Source: Zygaena filipendulae
Lineage: Eukaryota; Arthropoda; Insecta; Lepidoptera; Zygaenidae
Length of the DNA stretch: 64,000 nt
Direction: 5' to 3'
NCBI GenBank assembly: GCA_907165275.2
Contig: OU015649.1
Location: 3,812,001 to 3,876,000 of the forward strand
Shown in pieces: positions 33,312-45,348 of the stretch. Made by a program: the position numbers and the translations under genes. Every line of letters begins with the position of its first letter. Position 1 is the stretch's first letter. The notes under the pieces were generated by a model. It did not search any database and was not told where the DNA came from. It was given only the letters and a program-made list of their open reading frames with translations.

Positions 33312-35699
33312 TGTGACGCCCTATGAGGCTTAAAAATTTATTTATATTCGAAAAAGCATTTTAAAGATATATGTATAATGTATTATAACATAATACACTA
33401 TATGTATAGTGTATTATGATATAATACACTATAAAACTTAAGTTGAAATATATTTAAAGTATTGCGAGTTGATAAACTCACAATCTAAATTTTGTATGAT
33501 TATTGATGTATAATTCATAAACTAAAATGAATAAAGTAATTATTCATATGAAATAAAATGTTTATAATAAGGTATATTAACCGTGTGCTTGGTTTCAGAT
33601 GTAACGGTGATATCGACTTGTACCCCCCAACCCCCCGCATACCCCTCTCAAACAAGACGTGAACGCACCGTCAGTATCCACGCGGGCGGCTGAGACGTGA
33701 AGTGGCATCGGCGCGGCCGGCGGACGAGCGAGTCGAGAGGCTACGCGTCGCGCGTAGAGCGCGTCGCGTATACAACATTAAATGTTGTTAAACGAGTTTG
33801 GTGGTGGCTCGAATATAGATTTGCATTATTATGCTTATCTAAATATTAAGTTAACATAGAGTGTTGACAAACGAGTTTGGTGGTAGCTCGTATACAGATA
33901 TTGTATTATTATACAAATCTAAATAATTATATTGGAGTCTCACGTGAAGGTCTTAGATGAGAATGCCGACGACCACTTTCACAATAAAGATGATGTAGTT
34001 GGGAGTTCGAACGAGCTTACGTACTTAGTGACTTGTCGCTCTGTACGAAAGCCTTGTCAACGCGCTCGACGTCCGTTAGGATATCTTGTGCGAAGACAAA
34101 TATTATTATGAGGAAGGCTTTCGGTGTGTATGGATTGTAATTTTATGGTTATTAAATTATAATTCATCACATCTTATCGGCTCGATGCATACGTGTATTT
34201 TCAATTTATTGGAATTTACAACGACGATGAACTCTAATCCTGAGCGGTTAGACGTCGCGCGTCGCGAGCGTAAGATAACGTAGAGAGGTAAAAATCCGCG
34301 CCTTGAGTTGTCTTCGCCGTGACGGGTTTCGTTGTGCACGTATTGTATCTTGTCTATTGAATAACTACGCCTTCCGTGTTATTCAAAAACTATCATCGAC
34401 TATGCGGCTGACTGGAGACGCGGGATCGCTTCCTACACCAAGGGAGTGTTGAACGCTCTTCTTTCAAGATAACATTACTTTCTTTTTTTTACAAACATAA
34501 TAATTATAGTCAATGCGCTTTGTGACTTTGTTACGTTGTGCAGAGACTATGGGATCGGCTGTGGACGACCTAGTCGTTAACGCTTGATCTCGGTAAACAG
34601 TTGTGTTTTTCAACACGACTTGTTTATCAAAATAAACGAGTGCTGAGTGGGTGTTGTACGAGGACGAGTTGTGATCCAATCAATTGGGCTTCGGCCTTAG
34701 CTACGTGTAGCTACTATAACACAAATTGACCGACTGAAGTTATGATGTCCGGCGAGACTGGTCTCATACACTTATATTTGAATTATTGGGATGGTGTTGA
34801 GGTCGCGGTACTATCCGCATTACGGCCTCGGTCTTCGGGCTGACACGTACCCAGGGGTCTCGGCACCGCCGAATTATGACCTCCAACGATTGCTGCTGAT
34901 ACGGGACGTACAGTCTCATATAGCTGATTCATCCTCTAACGGATGTCGGTTATGCATATTTGGAGAACTCTCTACCTTGTGCAACACAGGTGGGGGGGGG
35001 TGGTATCTGCTTATGAGCAGGTGGATGACCATCACCGTGGGTAGCGCAGGACGGGGCTATTCCACCTCTCGCTATATAATAAACTTGTTATGTAGTGAGA
35101 GCCATTGTAAATATTCCTATTGGAGTATCAAGTTGATTATAATTATACATCGTATGGGAGGTGTTCTATGAGCATCATATTCCTATCTCAGAATCCGAAC
35201 ACTACTAACGTCGATAGACGTAAGTTAGTGATTATGTGTACCACTGTAATAAGGCTACCGTCTTTGGAGTCTCTCTGCTTCCGGGCTAACAACACTAATA
35301 ACGCACAGACGTTAAATAAATGTACAGTGTAGTCTCGCACTTAAAAATAGAACCGTTCGTGTAGAGCGAGTTCATATAAAGATCGAATGGCACCCAACTC
35401 AAACGCAGTTGGGTGTACTAAATATAAATATTTCTTACAGAAATATTATGCACAAATATTAAAATAAAATGTCAAATTAATTGATGGTTGTTTTATTCAA
35501 TTAATACCTAAGTCCAACCTCGACCCATTATAATAATGCGGATAGGATGAGGACGGAATCGAATCTCAGCCTAAAAGAACTGGAGTCATTTAAAACACAA
35601 CGTAAAACTGGGTCTAACTATTAGACGAAATTGGCCAAATTAAAATGTTCAACATCTTTGATGTTGTTCATAAATTGATGAAGGAGGGTGAAAGTTACA
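33312..35699 (+). repeat. 3' LTR, 2,388 bases
   Basis: Same length as the 5' LTR at a constant offset of 8,125. I noticed no substitution in the blocks compared, including all internal open frames. Followed by target duplication CCGG. Confidence 0.95.
34791..35171 (+). other. 126-codon open frame inside the 3' LTR
   Basis: Twin of 26666-27046. No recognised domain. Confidence 0.2.
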
Positions 35700-35703
35700 C
35701 CGG
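35700..35703 (+). repeat. Target site duplication CCGG, right
   Basis: Matches 25183-25186. The implied empty site reads AAGTAGCCGGCAATTGC. Confidence 0.85.
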
Positions 35704-35960
35704 CAATTGCCCGAAACACATTTTTTACGGATTCAAATAACGATGCACTGTGTTACACAATGGTCGGGTTTGATAATGCCATTAGGTATTGGGGTGTAAA
35801 AAATGCAATGTAAAGCACAGTGGTTCTAGTTGGAATACGGCCAGGTTTTTTTATCGATTGTCGTAAACAATGGACGGCCGCTGCGACACAATAGTTTTGA
35901 ATGGCACGCGATTGTAGATTAGGCATGGTGGCACCCCTAGCGCCTTCGGGGATCAAAGCT
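35704..35960. promoter_or_regulatory. Repeat-free island next to the retrotransposon
   Basis: ACAATGG at 35757 and 35867, ACAATAG near 35889 and GGACGGCCGCTGCG. Together with 25068-25182 it is the stretch split by the insertion. Possible regulatory module; inference. Confidence 0.25.
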
Positions 35961-36249
35961 ACTGGACTTCTCCTTGAATACTATCAACTTTTGACAGATT
36001 TCTATCTTGTTACTTCAAATTATATTTGCAGATAGGCATTCAAAATATTATCATACATTTTTTTTTAATTTTTTTATTTAAAAAGTTTGAGTGAGAAAGT
36101 GAGATTTGAGTCATTATGAATAAGAATGTAAAGAACATATTTCATTTGTTGTGCAGAATGTACCTACCTATACTTTTCTGGAAACTATAAGTACGTAACA
36201 CTTGGGTGCTTTTTGGGTTTTACGTGAGGCTATAATTACCACAAAGGTT

Positions 36250-36760
36250 CAATAATAAAATAATAATAATCCACTTCACAACACACAAATTCACTTGATC
36301 CCACAGTAACTTATCTCGTGGAAATCAAGAAAACGTGGTATATAAGTACTACATATAATTACATATATTACTAGCTGTACCCCGAGGTATCATCCGCTTA
36401 AGTTTTGGAATCCTCGCAGGAACTCCAAAGTAAAATTTTGTCCAAAAAATAAAAATAAAAAATAGCCTAACGGGACCTATTCACAGGCCTACCAAATATA
36501 CCTACACAAAAAATTTCATAAAAATCGGTCAAGGCGTTTCGGAGGAGTTCGATAACAAACACTGTGACACGAGATTTTTATATATTAGATAGTATAGATA
36601 TTAGATATACATAAACACGCTCAGACTGGAATGTGGAACCCTGTGTTGATCACAAAAAGTTCATCCCTACCGGGAACCGAATCCGGAACATCTTGATTAG
36701 CGGGTATTATAGGCATGAAGAGAATTGGTGACCTACTGCGCCAATCAGGTCTTCATGACT
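36250..36760 (-). mobile_element. tRNA-derived SINE split by a Helitron-like element
   Basis: Left part 36250-36369 carries the AAT-repeat tail and CACTTCACAACACACA. The right part 36590-36760 holds the reversed B box region (GGGAACCGAATCCGG) and the reversed A box (CTACTGCGCCAATC). Between them lies a reversed Helitron-like copy. Same family as 4278-4524. Confidence 0.75.
36370..36589 (-). mobile_element. Helitron-like element inside the SINE
   Basis: ACTAGCTGTACCCCGAGG hairpin end on the left, AGATTTTTATATATTAGA on the right. Related to 24828-25066. Confidence 0.75.
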
Positions 36761-36769
36761 AAAGAGCTA

Positions 36770-38240
36770 TTTTTTTTTTAAATAAGAAAAAGTTTGTTGT
36801 TGCAACTTGCATGAAATACCAAACAACAACTAACACACACAACAGCATTGAAGGATTATAATATTATGTACCTTTAATGCCTGAGACGCTTCCTTAACTC
36901 CATACCAATTCTGTAAAACATAAACGTTATACAATACTTATTTACTTAAAAAAAAATGTTTATCGTCGCAGTTTTTCCATATCAATAGGTAGTAACATAA
37001 AGAAAAAGTTTTATTTATTCTTTGTTGTCATATATTGTAAATTCGCGCTTTAATCCAAATTCATTTTGCCATCAAAAATACCCATTTCTCCACATGTCAA
37101 AGTAAAATGATACCATAAAATCTTATCAAACATGACGAAATGAATGGAAGGGAAGCCACAAGCAAATAGAGTAACAAAAGTTGGCAAACCACGTACGTTG
37201 GGCGGTTTTAAGTGAGTCGGATGGGCAAAAAAGGGAAAGTTGTGACGCGATCTCTATTGTGACGGGGATTCGAGGGAATCACATCGGTACACCGCGCCGC
37301 CGCGCCGTGCCGTATTCAGTAGGTACGCATTGGCACGGATATAAAAAGCTTAAATTCAGCTGGAATAGACAAACTGTAGGATTAATGTTCCTGAAAAAAA
37401 AAGGTGAAATTATGACTGTAACAAGCGAGCGCAAGAAAGTGAACCACGCTCAGTGACGAGTTCCGTAGAGACTAGAGAGAAAGAACGATCCCTGATAAAA
37501 TCAAAGTGAATAATTTTTTTTTTTTTTAATAACATTCAAAGTAAAATACGTACGCGCACGTAACCATCTCATTTAAAGTAATTTTCTTTGAATGTGTTTC
37601 TTAATTTCTACCATCTTAAAGTTTTCCAGGACTTTTCACCTCGTAGAGTCGAAAAGTTGTCTCTCTCATTAACTAGTCGTAAAAAGACGAAAAGAGCGAG
37701 AAAGACATACGACTTTAGAAACGAATATTTCATAAACTATTGACTAAAATTAAGTAGGTATAGTTTTTCAATACTCCTACCCCATCTAACGATACTCCAC
37801 CATACACTTAAGCTTTTTCATCCCTCAATTACACAAGAAACATGAAATGAGACATCTAGTTTTTTGACACTATTCTGCCGCGTTCTGACACGAGGGGATT
37901 GCAACTTGCAAGGGACTATTGTTTACACAGAGATGCGTCTTCGTCTGAGATGACATTCGAGATCTTTCATTAAGACCTTGCCGAATATTTATATTTGTGA
38001 ATCTATCTATTAATAAGTCTGACAAGTTCGGCAAGTATATGGAAGGAGAGTTAAGTATTTAGTGATTTTATTTCAAAAGCAGTCTGCCAGAATCCACTTT
38101 TCATGTTTGTCAGGTATAGGAGAAAAAATATTATGAATTATTCAAATAACATAGGTACCTAATGTAATGAATAAAATTCTTCCTTGTAACCTTTGGGCCA
38201 GTAAATACGAGAATAATAAAGTTATGTTTATTATATAGTA
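36770..38240. other. 1.5 kb without recognised gene
   Basis: Includes a 91-codon frame at 37181-37456 with no recognisable domain and a GC-rich patch (about 37260-37330, ACACCGCGCCGCCGCGCC). The rest is AT-rich; no TE ends found. Confidence 0.35.
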
Positions 38241-38249
38241 CATACACAT

Positions 38250-38670
38250 AAAATAATAATAATAATCCACTTCACAACACACAGATGTACTTGATTCCAC
38301 ACTAAGCTATAAGCTTTTGTCGTGGAAATCAAGCAAAAATGGTAGTTATATACAATATACCTGGTATTATTACATAATACAATTTACGTATATTATACTA
38401 TATATAGAAATATACATGCCCAGCGGGGCTAAGATGCGCAACTCGATAAAATTTTATCGAGCCATTTTATCGATTTATACATGCCCAGCGGGGCTAAGAT
38501 GCGCAACACGATAAAATTTTATTGAGCCATTTTATTTGCGCATCTTAGCCCCGCAGAAAATGGAACCCTGTGTTCATCACACAAGGTCCACCCCCACCGG
38601 GAATCCAACCCGGAATCTTTTGATTAGCGGGTATGCATGGTGACCTACTGCGTCAATCGGGTCGTATGAA
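38250..38670 (-). mobile_element. tRNA-derived SINE split by a MITE
   Basis: Tail side with AATAATAATAATAATCCACT and CTTCACAACACACAG; head side with reversed B box (GGGAATCCAACCCGG) and reversed A box (CTACTGCGTCAATC). A GCGGGGCTAAGATGCGCAA element interrupts it at about 38417-38560. Confidence 0.75.
38417..38560. mobile_element. M2-type MITE inside the SINE, left end duplicated
   Basis: GCGGGGCTAAGATGCGCAAC occurs twice in tandem (near 38424 and 38477), each with CGATAAAATTTTAT. The reversed end TTGCGCATCTTAGCCCCGC closes it. Confidence 0.65.
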
Positions 38671-39119
38671 AGTGACAGAAATTCTCAAAGTCAAAGAAAT
38701 TTTATGTAACTACAATTCATGAAAATATTAAAAACAAATTGAGTTTATGTTATTTTTTACTATTATCAAAGAAGAGCATTGACTACCTACGCTATATCTT
38801 TGGATTGTTGATTTCGTTAATGAGATGATCGTGAATTGAAGTAGAGTTTTGCGATGAATGATTGATCGAATATCGTCAATCGATGGTCGTATCATTATTT
38901 CTAGATCCTTGTCAATACTGAATATGACACAACCTACACGATTGTCTTCGAGTAAAAATATACGATTCTGTGGACTACATCCATTATCTTGATACTTGAC
39001 ATCCCTTCTTTTGCTATTCGGGTAAAAACACTGTAATTCATTATCTTTAGATAAAGCTACGTCTTATACTAATTACTGTATCTACGTTGTACTACAATGT
39101 CATATTTGTCGACAATAGT

Positions 39120-39390
39120 ATCCTTTATGCGGCAAACAATCGTGTTGCTGATGAATTTTGGTCTGTGTCTGCGCCGTGTCTTTGTGTTCGAGCCTCCCTC
39201 TAGTGGACAACACAATGGAACAAAAGTTGTTCAATAGAGGCACAAGCACCTAATACCCTGGCCCTCCCTGTCCATTGTTTCGGTTAATGTTCGACTTTTA
39301 TGGATATTTTCAATGGATAGCTTTAATCTGGTGAATGAAGTTGCTAAGTCTTGCCAATTAGCGCAGAGAATAGCGCTCGGTGTTTGATAC
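39120..39390. promoter_or_regulatory. Repeat-free island with paired SOX-type sites
   Basis: ACAATGG at 39212 and CCATTGT at 39272, with ACAAAAG and TTCAATAG between. Few repeats. Possible regulatory module; inference. Confidence 0.28.
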
Positions 39391-40049
39391 ATAGACATAA
39401 TCTATACTTTTCATTAGCTATTTTCATAAGCGTATTGTACGTATATTAATCGTTCACAAATGGCCGGCATTTTTTATGACGTCGAGGACAGAAAATGTGT
39501 CGTGACTAGTGACTCGTGGACTTGCGGTTGGTGCTTGCGCATCGAAATTAAATCATTCCCATTTCACTTTGTCTTGCAGGCCAACCATAAACTTTTGAAA
39601 TACCTAACATGTTCCAGTAGTTTCATTGATGTGTCGCAAATTGACCTGCAAAAACGTACGTTTATCTATAGGTACCTTGGTTTATAGGTATGTAGTAGGT
39701 ACTAAACAAAATAGGTGGTTTTGCTACATAATATAATTTTTTTTATTGAAAACCTCCAAAAGTACCCTTTTTGGTACTTTTTATAACTTTTTGATATATT
39801 TGTACTATTTGATAAAATTGAATTATCTTCAAAATTTAGTGTTTACACTACTTTATATTTTCCATTACGGATTTCGACCTAAACGAAATATCTCAGAAAA
39901 TACGACTTTTATAGCGGGCGGCTGTTTTCTATCCCATATAAACATTCGATTTTCATCTGTTGTTCATTGTCGCTTGATAGCTAAATTTTATGAATATTTA
40001 TATTATAATTTATAATAGTACGTATAGTATAACTTTTAAATAGCAGATC

Positions 40050-40330
40050 GCCGATAGAAGTTACAAAAGCATTTCGCGCGGCACACAAGTAGATTATAGA
40101 GTTGCGCCTTCGGTCACAATGGCTCGGCTCAGATAACTCATAATGCAGTTTGCCGATGGCGATGTTGAAAGCGAGCGGCACTTCCCCCGATCGGTATTTC
40201 CACGATAATCGGGACAAAAGAACTTTGCTAGCGCGTGTAAGCTATTGCTTGTGTTAGTTGGGACGCACACGCGGCTGTAGCACCGGGTTTTCCATTCACA
40301 TCGCCTCGAATGGAAAGCTATCTCTAGGAT
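40050..40330. promoter_or_regulatory. Repeat-free island
   Basis: ACAATGG at 40116, plus GCGCGGCACAC and ACGCACACGCGGC words; no coding frame that I trust. Inference. Confidence 0.22.
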
Positions 40331-40370
40331 ACACTTCTATTACATATGACGTTTATATTTGTATAGGAGT

Positions 40371-40566
40371 ACTAGCTGTCCCACGCGGTTATACCTGCTT
40401 TAATTTCGTTAGTTACCGCAAGAATTCCGAGATGAAAAGTACCGTAATTACTTTCCTGTACCTATGACAACATGATGCAAAATTTCATGATGATCGGTTA
40501 AGAGTAAAGGCGTAAAAGCGTAATAAACAAACAAACTCACTTTGCATTTTTAGTATTAGGTAGGAT
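40371..40566 (-). mobile_element. Helitron-like element
   Basis: ACTAGCTGTCCCACGCGG, core GAATTCCGAGATGAAAAGTA, outer end ATTTTTAGTATTAGGTAGGA. Confidence 0.7.
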
Positions 40567-40599
40567 TTATTTACAAGGATCCCTAAAATATTAAGTAGA

Positions 40600-40760
40600 A
40601 AAGCATAAAATTTATTTCTGCACAACACACAAGAATAATAAACAGACATTAAAGAAGTGCCTAATCTAAACCCAAGTTATCTTGCATGCTCTGCAGAAAG
40701 GAACACCTACTCAGCATTAGCTAGGTGCAGGTACATCCAGCGCTGGTTTTCAGCACGTCG
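40600..40760 (-). repeat. Dispersed repeat R1, copy 1
   Basis: Shares ATTTATTTCTGCACAACACA, CTCAGCATTAGCTAGGTGC and CAGCGCTGGTTTTCAG with 48640-48815. Read in reverse it ends with an AATAAAT signal, like a retroposon 3' end. Confidence 0.55.
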
Positions 40761-41010
40761 CGTTGTCACGCACGGTACATATTTTATTTTACAAATTTTA
40801 TGAAGTGCGCATACAATCCAAATTGATAACGTCCAAGCATTATCATTATTTACAACTTACAACTGTTATATAGGTACTATACTAAAGATAACTTCAGAAG
40901 GAAATTTTTGAAAGTCAGCGCTGCCTGAAACCCAGACTTGAACGCTTCCTTTTCGCCATAGTTTTTAAGTTTTTTTTGTGTACATTCAATTTAGACCAGT
41001 ATTAACATTA

Positions 41011-41441
41011 TCTATACTAATATTATAAAGAGCAAAAGTTTGTGAGTTTGTGACTACTGAACCAATTTTGAAAATTCTTTCATTTATAGGAAGCTACAGT
41101 GATTCTGAGTGTCAAAGGGTACTTTTTATTCCGGAATTCCTACGGGAACTTTGAATTTCTCGCGGGTAAAACCACGAAGGAACAGCTATCTCTGGATCTA
41201 CTCAACCGATTTTGAAAATTCTTTCACTTATATACCTATAGAAAACTACAGTGATCCTGAGTGACATAAGGACATATCCCGGAATTCCCGCTTGAACTTC
41301 GGAGTTTATGAGATTGTTATCTATGGATCTACTTATTATATGGAAGCTAAAGTGATCCTGAGTGACATAGGGTACTTTTTATGCCGGATATCCTGCGAGA
41401 ACTCCGAAATTACCGCGGGTGAGACCGCGGGGGTCAGCTAG
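41011..41441 (+). mobile_element. Helitron-like element with triplicated interior
   Basis: Starts TCTATACTAATATTATAAAG and ends with hairpin CCGCGGGTGAGACCGCGG and CTAG|T at 41438-41441. The segment AACCGATTTTGAAAATTCTT to GATCCTGAGTGACATA occurs about three times inside. Confidence 0.75.
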
Positions 41442-41696
41442 TTGCTAATATAAAACTAATACGTTTAACATTAAGCATTGTGATTCCAGTATATTGGCAC
41501 AAAGATGTAGTGGAAAGTTCTTAAACATAAAGGGTGGTTATAGTGACCGCGGGTGAATAAGACCGGCCAAGCGGTAGGATTACACTGGCTCGCTCGGTGC
41601 TCTATTGTCATAAAATTCAATACATATTAGAACAAAACTTTGCATTCAACGCTAGACTTACCAAGAGATCATGTATATTATATTTATAACAAAGCT

Positions 41697-41820
41697 CCTA
41701 GCTATTCCCCGCGGTTCCACCCGCATTAATTTCAAACTTCCCGCGGGAATTACGGGATCATAGTACCTACTCTATGTCCTTCTCTGTACTGCTGACAACG
41801 TGTATCATTTAACGTGTGTG
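41697..41820 (-). mobile_element. Helitron-like fragment
   Basis: CTAGCTATTCCCCGCGG end with hairpin, core present; the outer end is lost after GACAACGTGTATCATTTA. Confidence 0.6.
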
Positions 41821-42235
41821 TTCATGAGCTTATAAAATAACACATCCTTACTGATTGACTATTTTTTTTTTAAACTGCGCAAAATCTAATAGAAAATCAA
41901 AATGTATCACAAGGTTTCACGAGGCTTTTTGGAAATTCAACCCCTAAGGAAAAAGCTGGTGAAAGATTGTGTAGGAGAACACAATAATATATATATCAAT
42001 TTTGAAGTTCGATTCATGAAAATCGGGATGCTATTAGTATTTTTAAATAGCATCGATCGACTGCATTAAGGCGCATAATATTCGCATACTGTCTATAGAA
42101 AGTGGATACCCGATACATTTTCTGCCTTTTCATTTTATTTATTTATCTTTATGTGGCATAAATTGACAAAGAGTGTATATCTACTTGTAATTAAATGGGA
42201 GATAGTTTTCAATAAATACAAAATATCTAACAAAT

Positions 42236-42594
42236 GTGGGCGTCCAAGCTAAAAGGTACCAGTTCTCGGTATTTAGTTTCCGAAATTTATGCAGATTTGT
42301 AAAGTTCGGTGAAAAAATTTCTTCAATTTCACATATCTTAATCTATAATAATATATGAAAAATTATGTAACTAGCAAGTAGAAGTGTGTTTTTTTATTTC
42401 ACACAAACTTTTAAAATGATTTTTCTCAAATTAAGCTTTTTCAGAGTTTCAACTTCAAATGTCTATAAAAAAAAACTGTGCTAGTTTTTGAATATTTTTT
42501 CTATCCTTACTATCAATTAACTATTCTAGATACCGAATCTAGTCTTAACTCAATACCCCACTACTGGTACCTTTTTACGTGGACGCCCACAAAT
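42236..42594. mobile_element. MITE, GTGGGCGTCC ends
   Basis: TIRs TGTGGGCGTCCAAGC / ACGTGGACGCCCACA, extended by AAAAGGTACCAGT / ACTGGTACCTTTTT and a reversed TATTGAGTTAAGACTAG block. The element at 14165-14404 carries one of its ends. Confidence 0.65.
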
Positions 42595-42729
42595 GGTAAC
42601 GAAAAAATATGATATTACTTATTGTTAAAATAGAGCGTGCACTATCAAGTGTTGCGGGTGGAAGCACTCCGAATCAAGTGCAGTGCAAACACTCATTGCG
42701 TTATGTTTAGAGGGAGCGCCGAGTGACAT

Positions 42730-42860
42730 ATCCATCAGTAGTTGGTGCGTTCGGATCAAACGCTGCAAGGCGTAGGTTCGAACCCTAACAATAAGCTTGA
42801 GCTCTCAGTGAAGGAAAACATCCTGAGGAGACATAGACATAGACATAGACATAACTTCAT
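42730..42860 (+). mobile_element. SINE-like fragment
   Basis: B box-like GGTTCGAACCC near 42776 after TTGGTGCGTTCGGATC, then CATAGA repeats at 42831-42852. No full A box. Confidence 0.4.
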
Positions 42861-43184
42861 TTGGCATCACAAAATTTCTTAAAAGTAATACATGCGTCAA
42901 ATTTAAAATGAATCGTATATAGTTTCCGTGATGCCAAAATGGACACCGTCTCAGCATAATATGCTGTCGCATAAAGTGTGGCAGCGCTGGTTTTCAGCGG
43001 AGCCCATACGGCGCGGGGATGCGTCCGCGCGATGCCCGATCGTATGTCTGCCCGCCAATTCAAATACATACACATTACATAGATAATATATATATAAATT
43101 ATATAGATACATAATATATTATAGTGATTTATTGATAGTAAATAGAATAATAATAAAAATAACATATGATATAATAGGATTGGA

Positions 43185-43470
43185 GGAAACCATAGCGTAG
43201 TGGTAGGACACGTTCTAGTGCCCGGCTGGCTAACTACCACCTTCAAGTTGAAAGTACCTAACGGTGTGTTCCGGCAGCCTTAATTGAAAGCCAGTTCCCA
43301 TTCCAGTCAGGTGAGTTTAAAATCTGCCAGCACACTCACTTAACATAGGTGAGCTATGGTCAAACGCCTAGCTAAAACGTAAGTCATTGTTGTAAGTCTA
43401 GTTTAGTTAGAAGACTTGGGTAATTTATTGTTACGCTATGTATCGAATACCCATAAAATAAATAAATAGG
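43185..43470 (+). mobile_element. Possible SINE of another family
   Basis: A box-like TAGCGTAGTGG near 43195. A non-coding body ends in ATAAAATAAATAAATAGG. No clear B box. Confidence 0.4.
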
Positions 43471-43804
43471 GCAACATTTAGGCATGTCATAAATATTTAT
43501 GTTTGCCCTGAGGCTGAGGCGTTTAGTAGGTATGTATTTGTAAAAAAAGTATATAAACAAATATTTTGTTGTGTTTGTTTTTGTAAGGAGAAGAAGAATT
43601 TAAAGAATAACCTAAGAAAATTGCGCGAAACATTACAAAATTTAAGAAAACTTGACGACCATATTAACTTTTCTAACATTAATAAAACCTTTTTTAACCT
43701 TTGCTCCTTTTATAACTTTGGACATAACTGCCAGTTCTGTGACAGATGCTTAGATGCAATCTGGATGCAATCACTACCTGATCACTACGGCTTAGATCTT
43801 TAAA

Positions 43805-43937
43805 ACTACGCAACGGATTTTCATGCGGTTTTCACCAATAGATAGATTGATTCATGAGGAAGATTTGTATTGGAATATAATTCTATTTTATCCTGGGATT
43901 CCCGTGGGAACTCCGAAATTACCGCGGGTGAAACTTT
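43805..43937 (+). mobile_element. Helitron-like fragment
   Basis: ACGCAACGGATTTTCATGCG, CCAATAGATAGATTGATTCA, then GGAACTCCGAAATTACCGCG and GGTGAAAC; the terminal CTAG is absent. Confidence 0.55.
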
Positions 43938-44555
43938 TTATTTGCTTTTCTCAAACATTTATAAACTTAGAAGATTTTTCTTCAAACAAAATGAACGTGA
44001 CACGGTCATTAAATAGGTAGGTAACTCACTCGAGCTACCTCAACACGCCTTCATGTGTGAACCACACTCTATTGTTTCAAGGACAATGAATGCTAATTCC
44101 TGATTAGTGTAGCTTCCTGCGTTGTGCTTATATTGACAGATTATCCTGTTATAATCAAGTCGAACAATGCTATCACCTCTATACGACCATACTGTTAATT
44201 ATAATTTAGTCACCTACTCAAGTAATTTCTAATTTTGCTCGAATCGCGCTAAGAAGTTAGATTGTAGGTATTTAATTTTAATCGTTGTTGGTAAGTATAG
44301 TAGGTTATGTAAAAAAGAGAAGATAATTTTTTAATTCGATGTTACTTTGGCCGTATTGTTTGTAGGTAATATTTTTATAAGTAAGATTAAACGAGGATTT
44401 GCAGCATTTTTTTTAATGTCATAGGGGACAAACGGGCAAGTGGTACACCTGATGATAAGTGATTACCGCCGCCCATGGACATCTGCAACACTGGAATAGG
44501 GATGGGAACTGTATTAGATTGTCGTCCTAAATACGTATCCAAAAATAACATGATA

Positions 44556-44792
44556 TCCTACTAATATTATAAACACGAAAGTTTGTAAGAATGTATGGAT
44601 GGATGGATGGATGGATAGATGGATGGATGGATGGATGTTTGTTACTCTTTCACGCAAAAACTACTGGATGGATTTAAATGAAACTTTACATTAATATAGC
44701 TTATACATCAGATTAACACATAGGGTACTTTTTATCCCGGAATTCCCGCGGGAACTGAAATTAACGCGGGTGAAACCGCGGGGCAGAACTAG
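44556..44792 (+). mobile_element. Helitron-like element with (ATGG)n microsatellite
   Basis: TCCTACTAATATTATAAACA start, ATGG repeats at about 44592-44637, and hairpin CGCGGGTGAAACCGCG with CTAG|T at 44789-44792. Confidence 0.78.
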
Positions 44793-45348
44793 TTAACTAT
44801 AAAACTATTTTAAAAAAAGCGAGAGAATTGAACGCGCACGTTGCCGACGCGCTAACCTAATATGTCCAGTTTTACGCCCGAGTCGAGAACGCGTGTGTTC
44901 CCGAGACACTAGAGCCACATAGATCCCGTCCAGATGCTCTCACGCGTAAAACGTTGCAACGCGTCGGACTCTCGACTCGCGCGTTCTCGACTCGCGCGTA
45001 AAATGCGTCATGGACAGACTATGGGTTATTCGAAGCCCCTTTTCTTTACATTGCCGCTGACGTGTGGACAAATCAAATGACAAGGTCATTGACCCGTTTA
45101 CATTGTCATTGGCAAATTATAATTATAGACGCCATTATTAAAGAAGAAGAAGAAACTCACGGTTTGTCAGTGATTTGTCAGTGTATTTTTTGTATACAAT
45201 GTTTGTAATCAATGTCCCCCGGCCTCGTTTAACATTAGGTACACTTTGTATCATGAAATCATTTAATGTACCTACTACAGCTAGGGCACAGCACAGGCCT
45301 ACCCTTACGCTATATGAATGAGGATAAAAGATTACATTCATATATTTA

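Larger units (their letters stand above)
25187..35699 (+). mobile_element. Full-length Ty3/gypsy LTR retrotransposon, 10,513 bases
   Basis: Complete element: 5' LTR (25187-27574), primer binding site, leader with two sets of triplicated repeats, gag, pol, 3' untranslated region, polypurine tract, 3' LTR (33312-35699). The LTRs start TGTGACG and end GTTACA. Both main frames are intact and no env is seen. Pol order PR-RT-RNaseH-IN assigns it to Ty3/gypsy (Metaviridae). LTRs this long are uncommon in that group; Ulysses/Osvaldo-like Drosophila elements also have long LTRs, but kinship is not shown here. Equal LTR length, no differences noticed and intact genes indicate a recent insertion. Confidence 0.95.

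Noticed and set aside
37181..37456. 91-codon open frame
   Set aside because: Runs across a GC-rich patch without recognisable domain; likely chance.
42857..43246. 129-codon reverse open frame
   Set aside because: Crosses a SINE-like repeat and AT-rich simple sequence; its hydrophobic stretch comes from TATA-type repeats.
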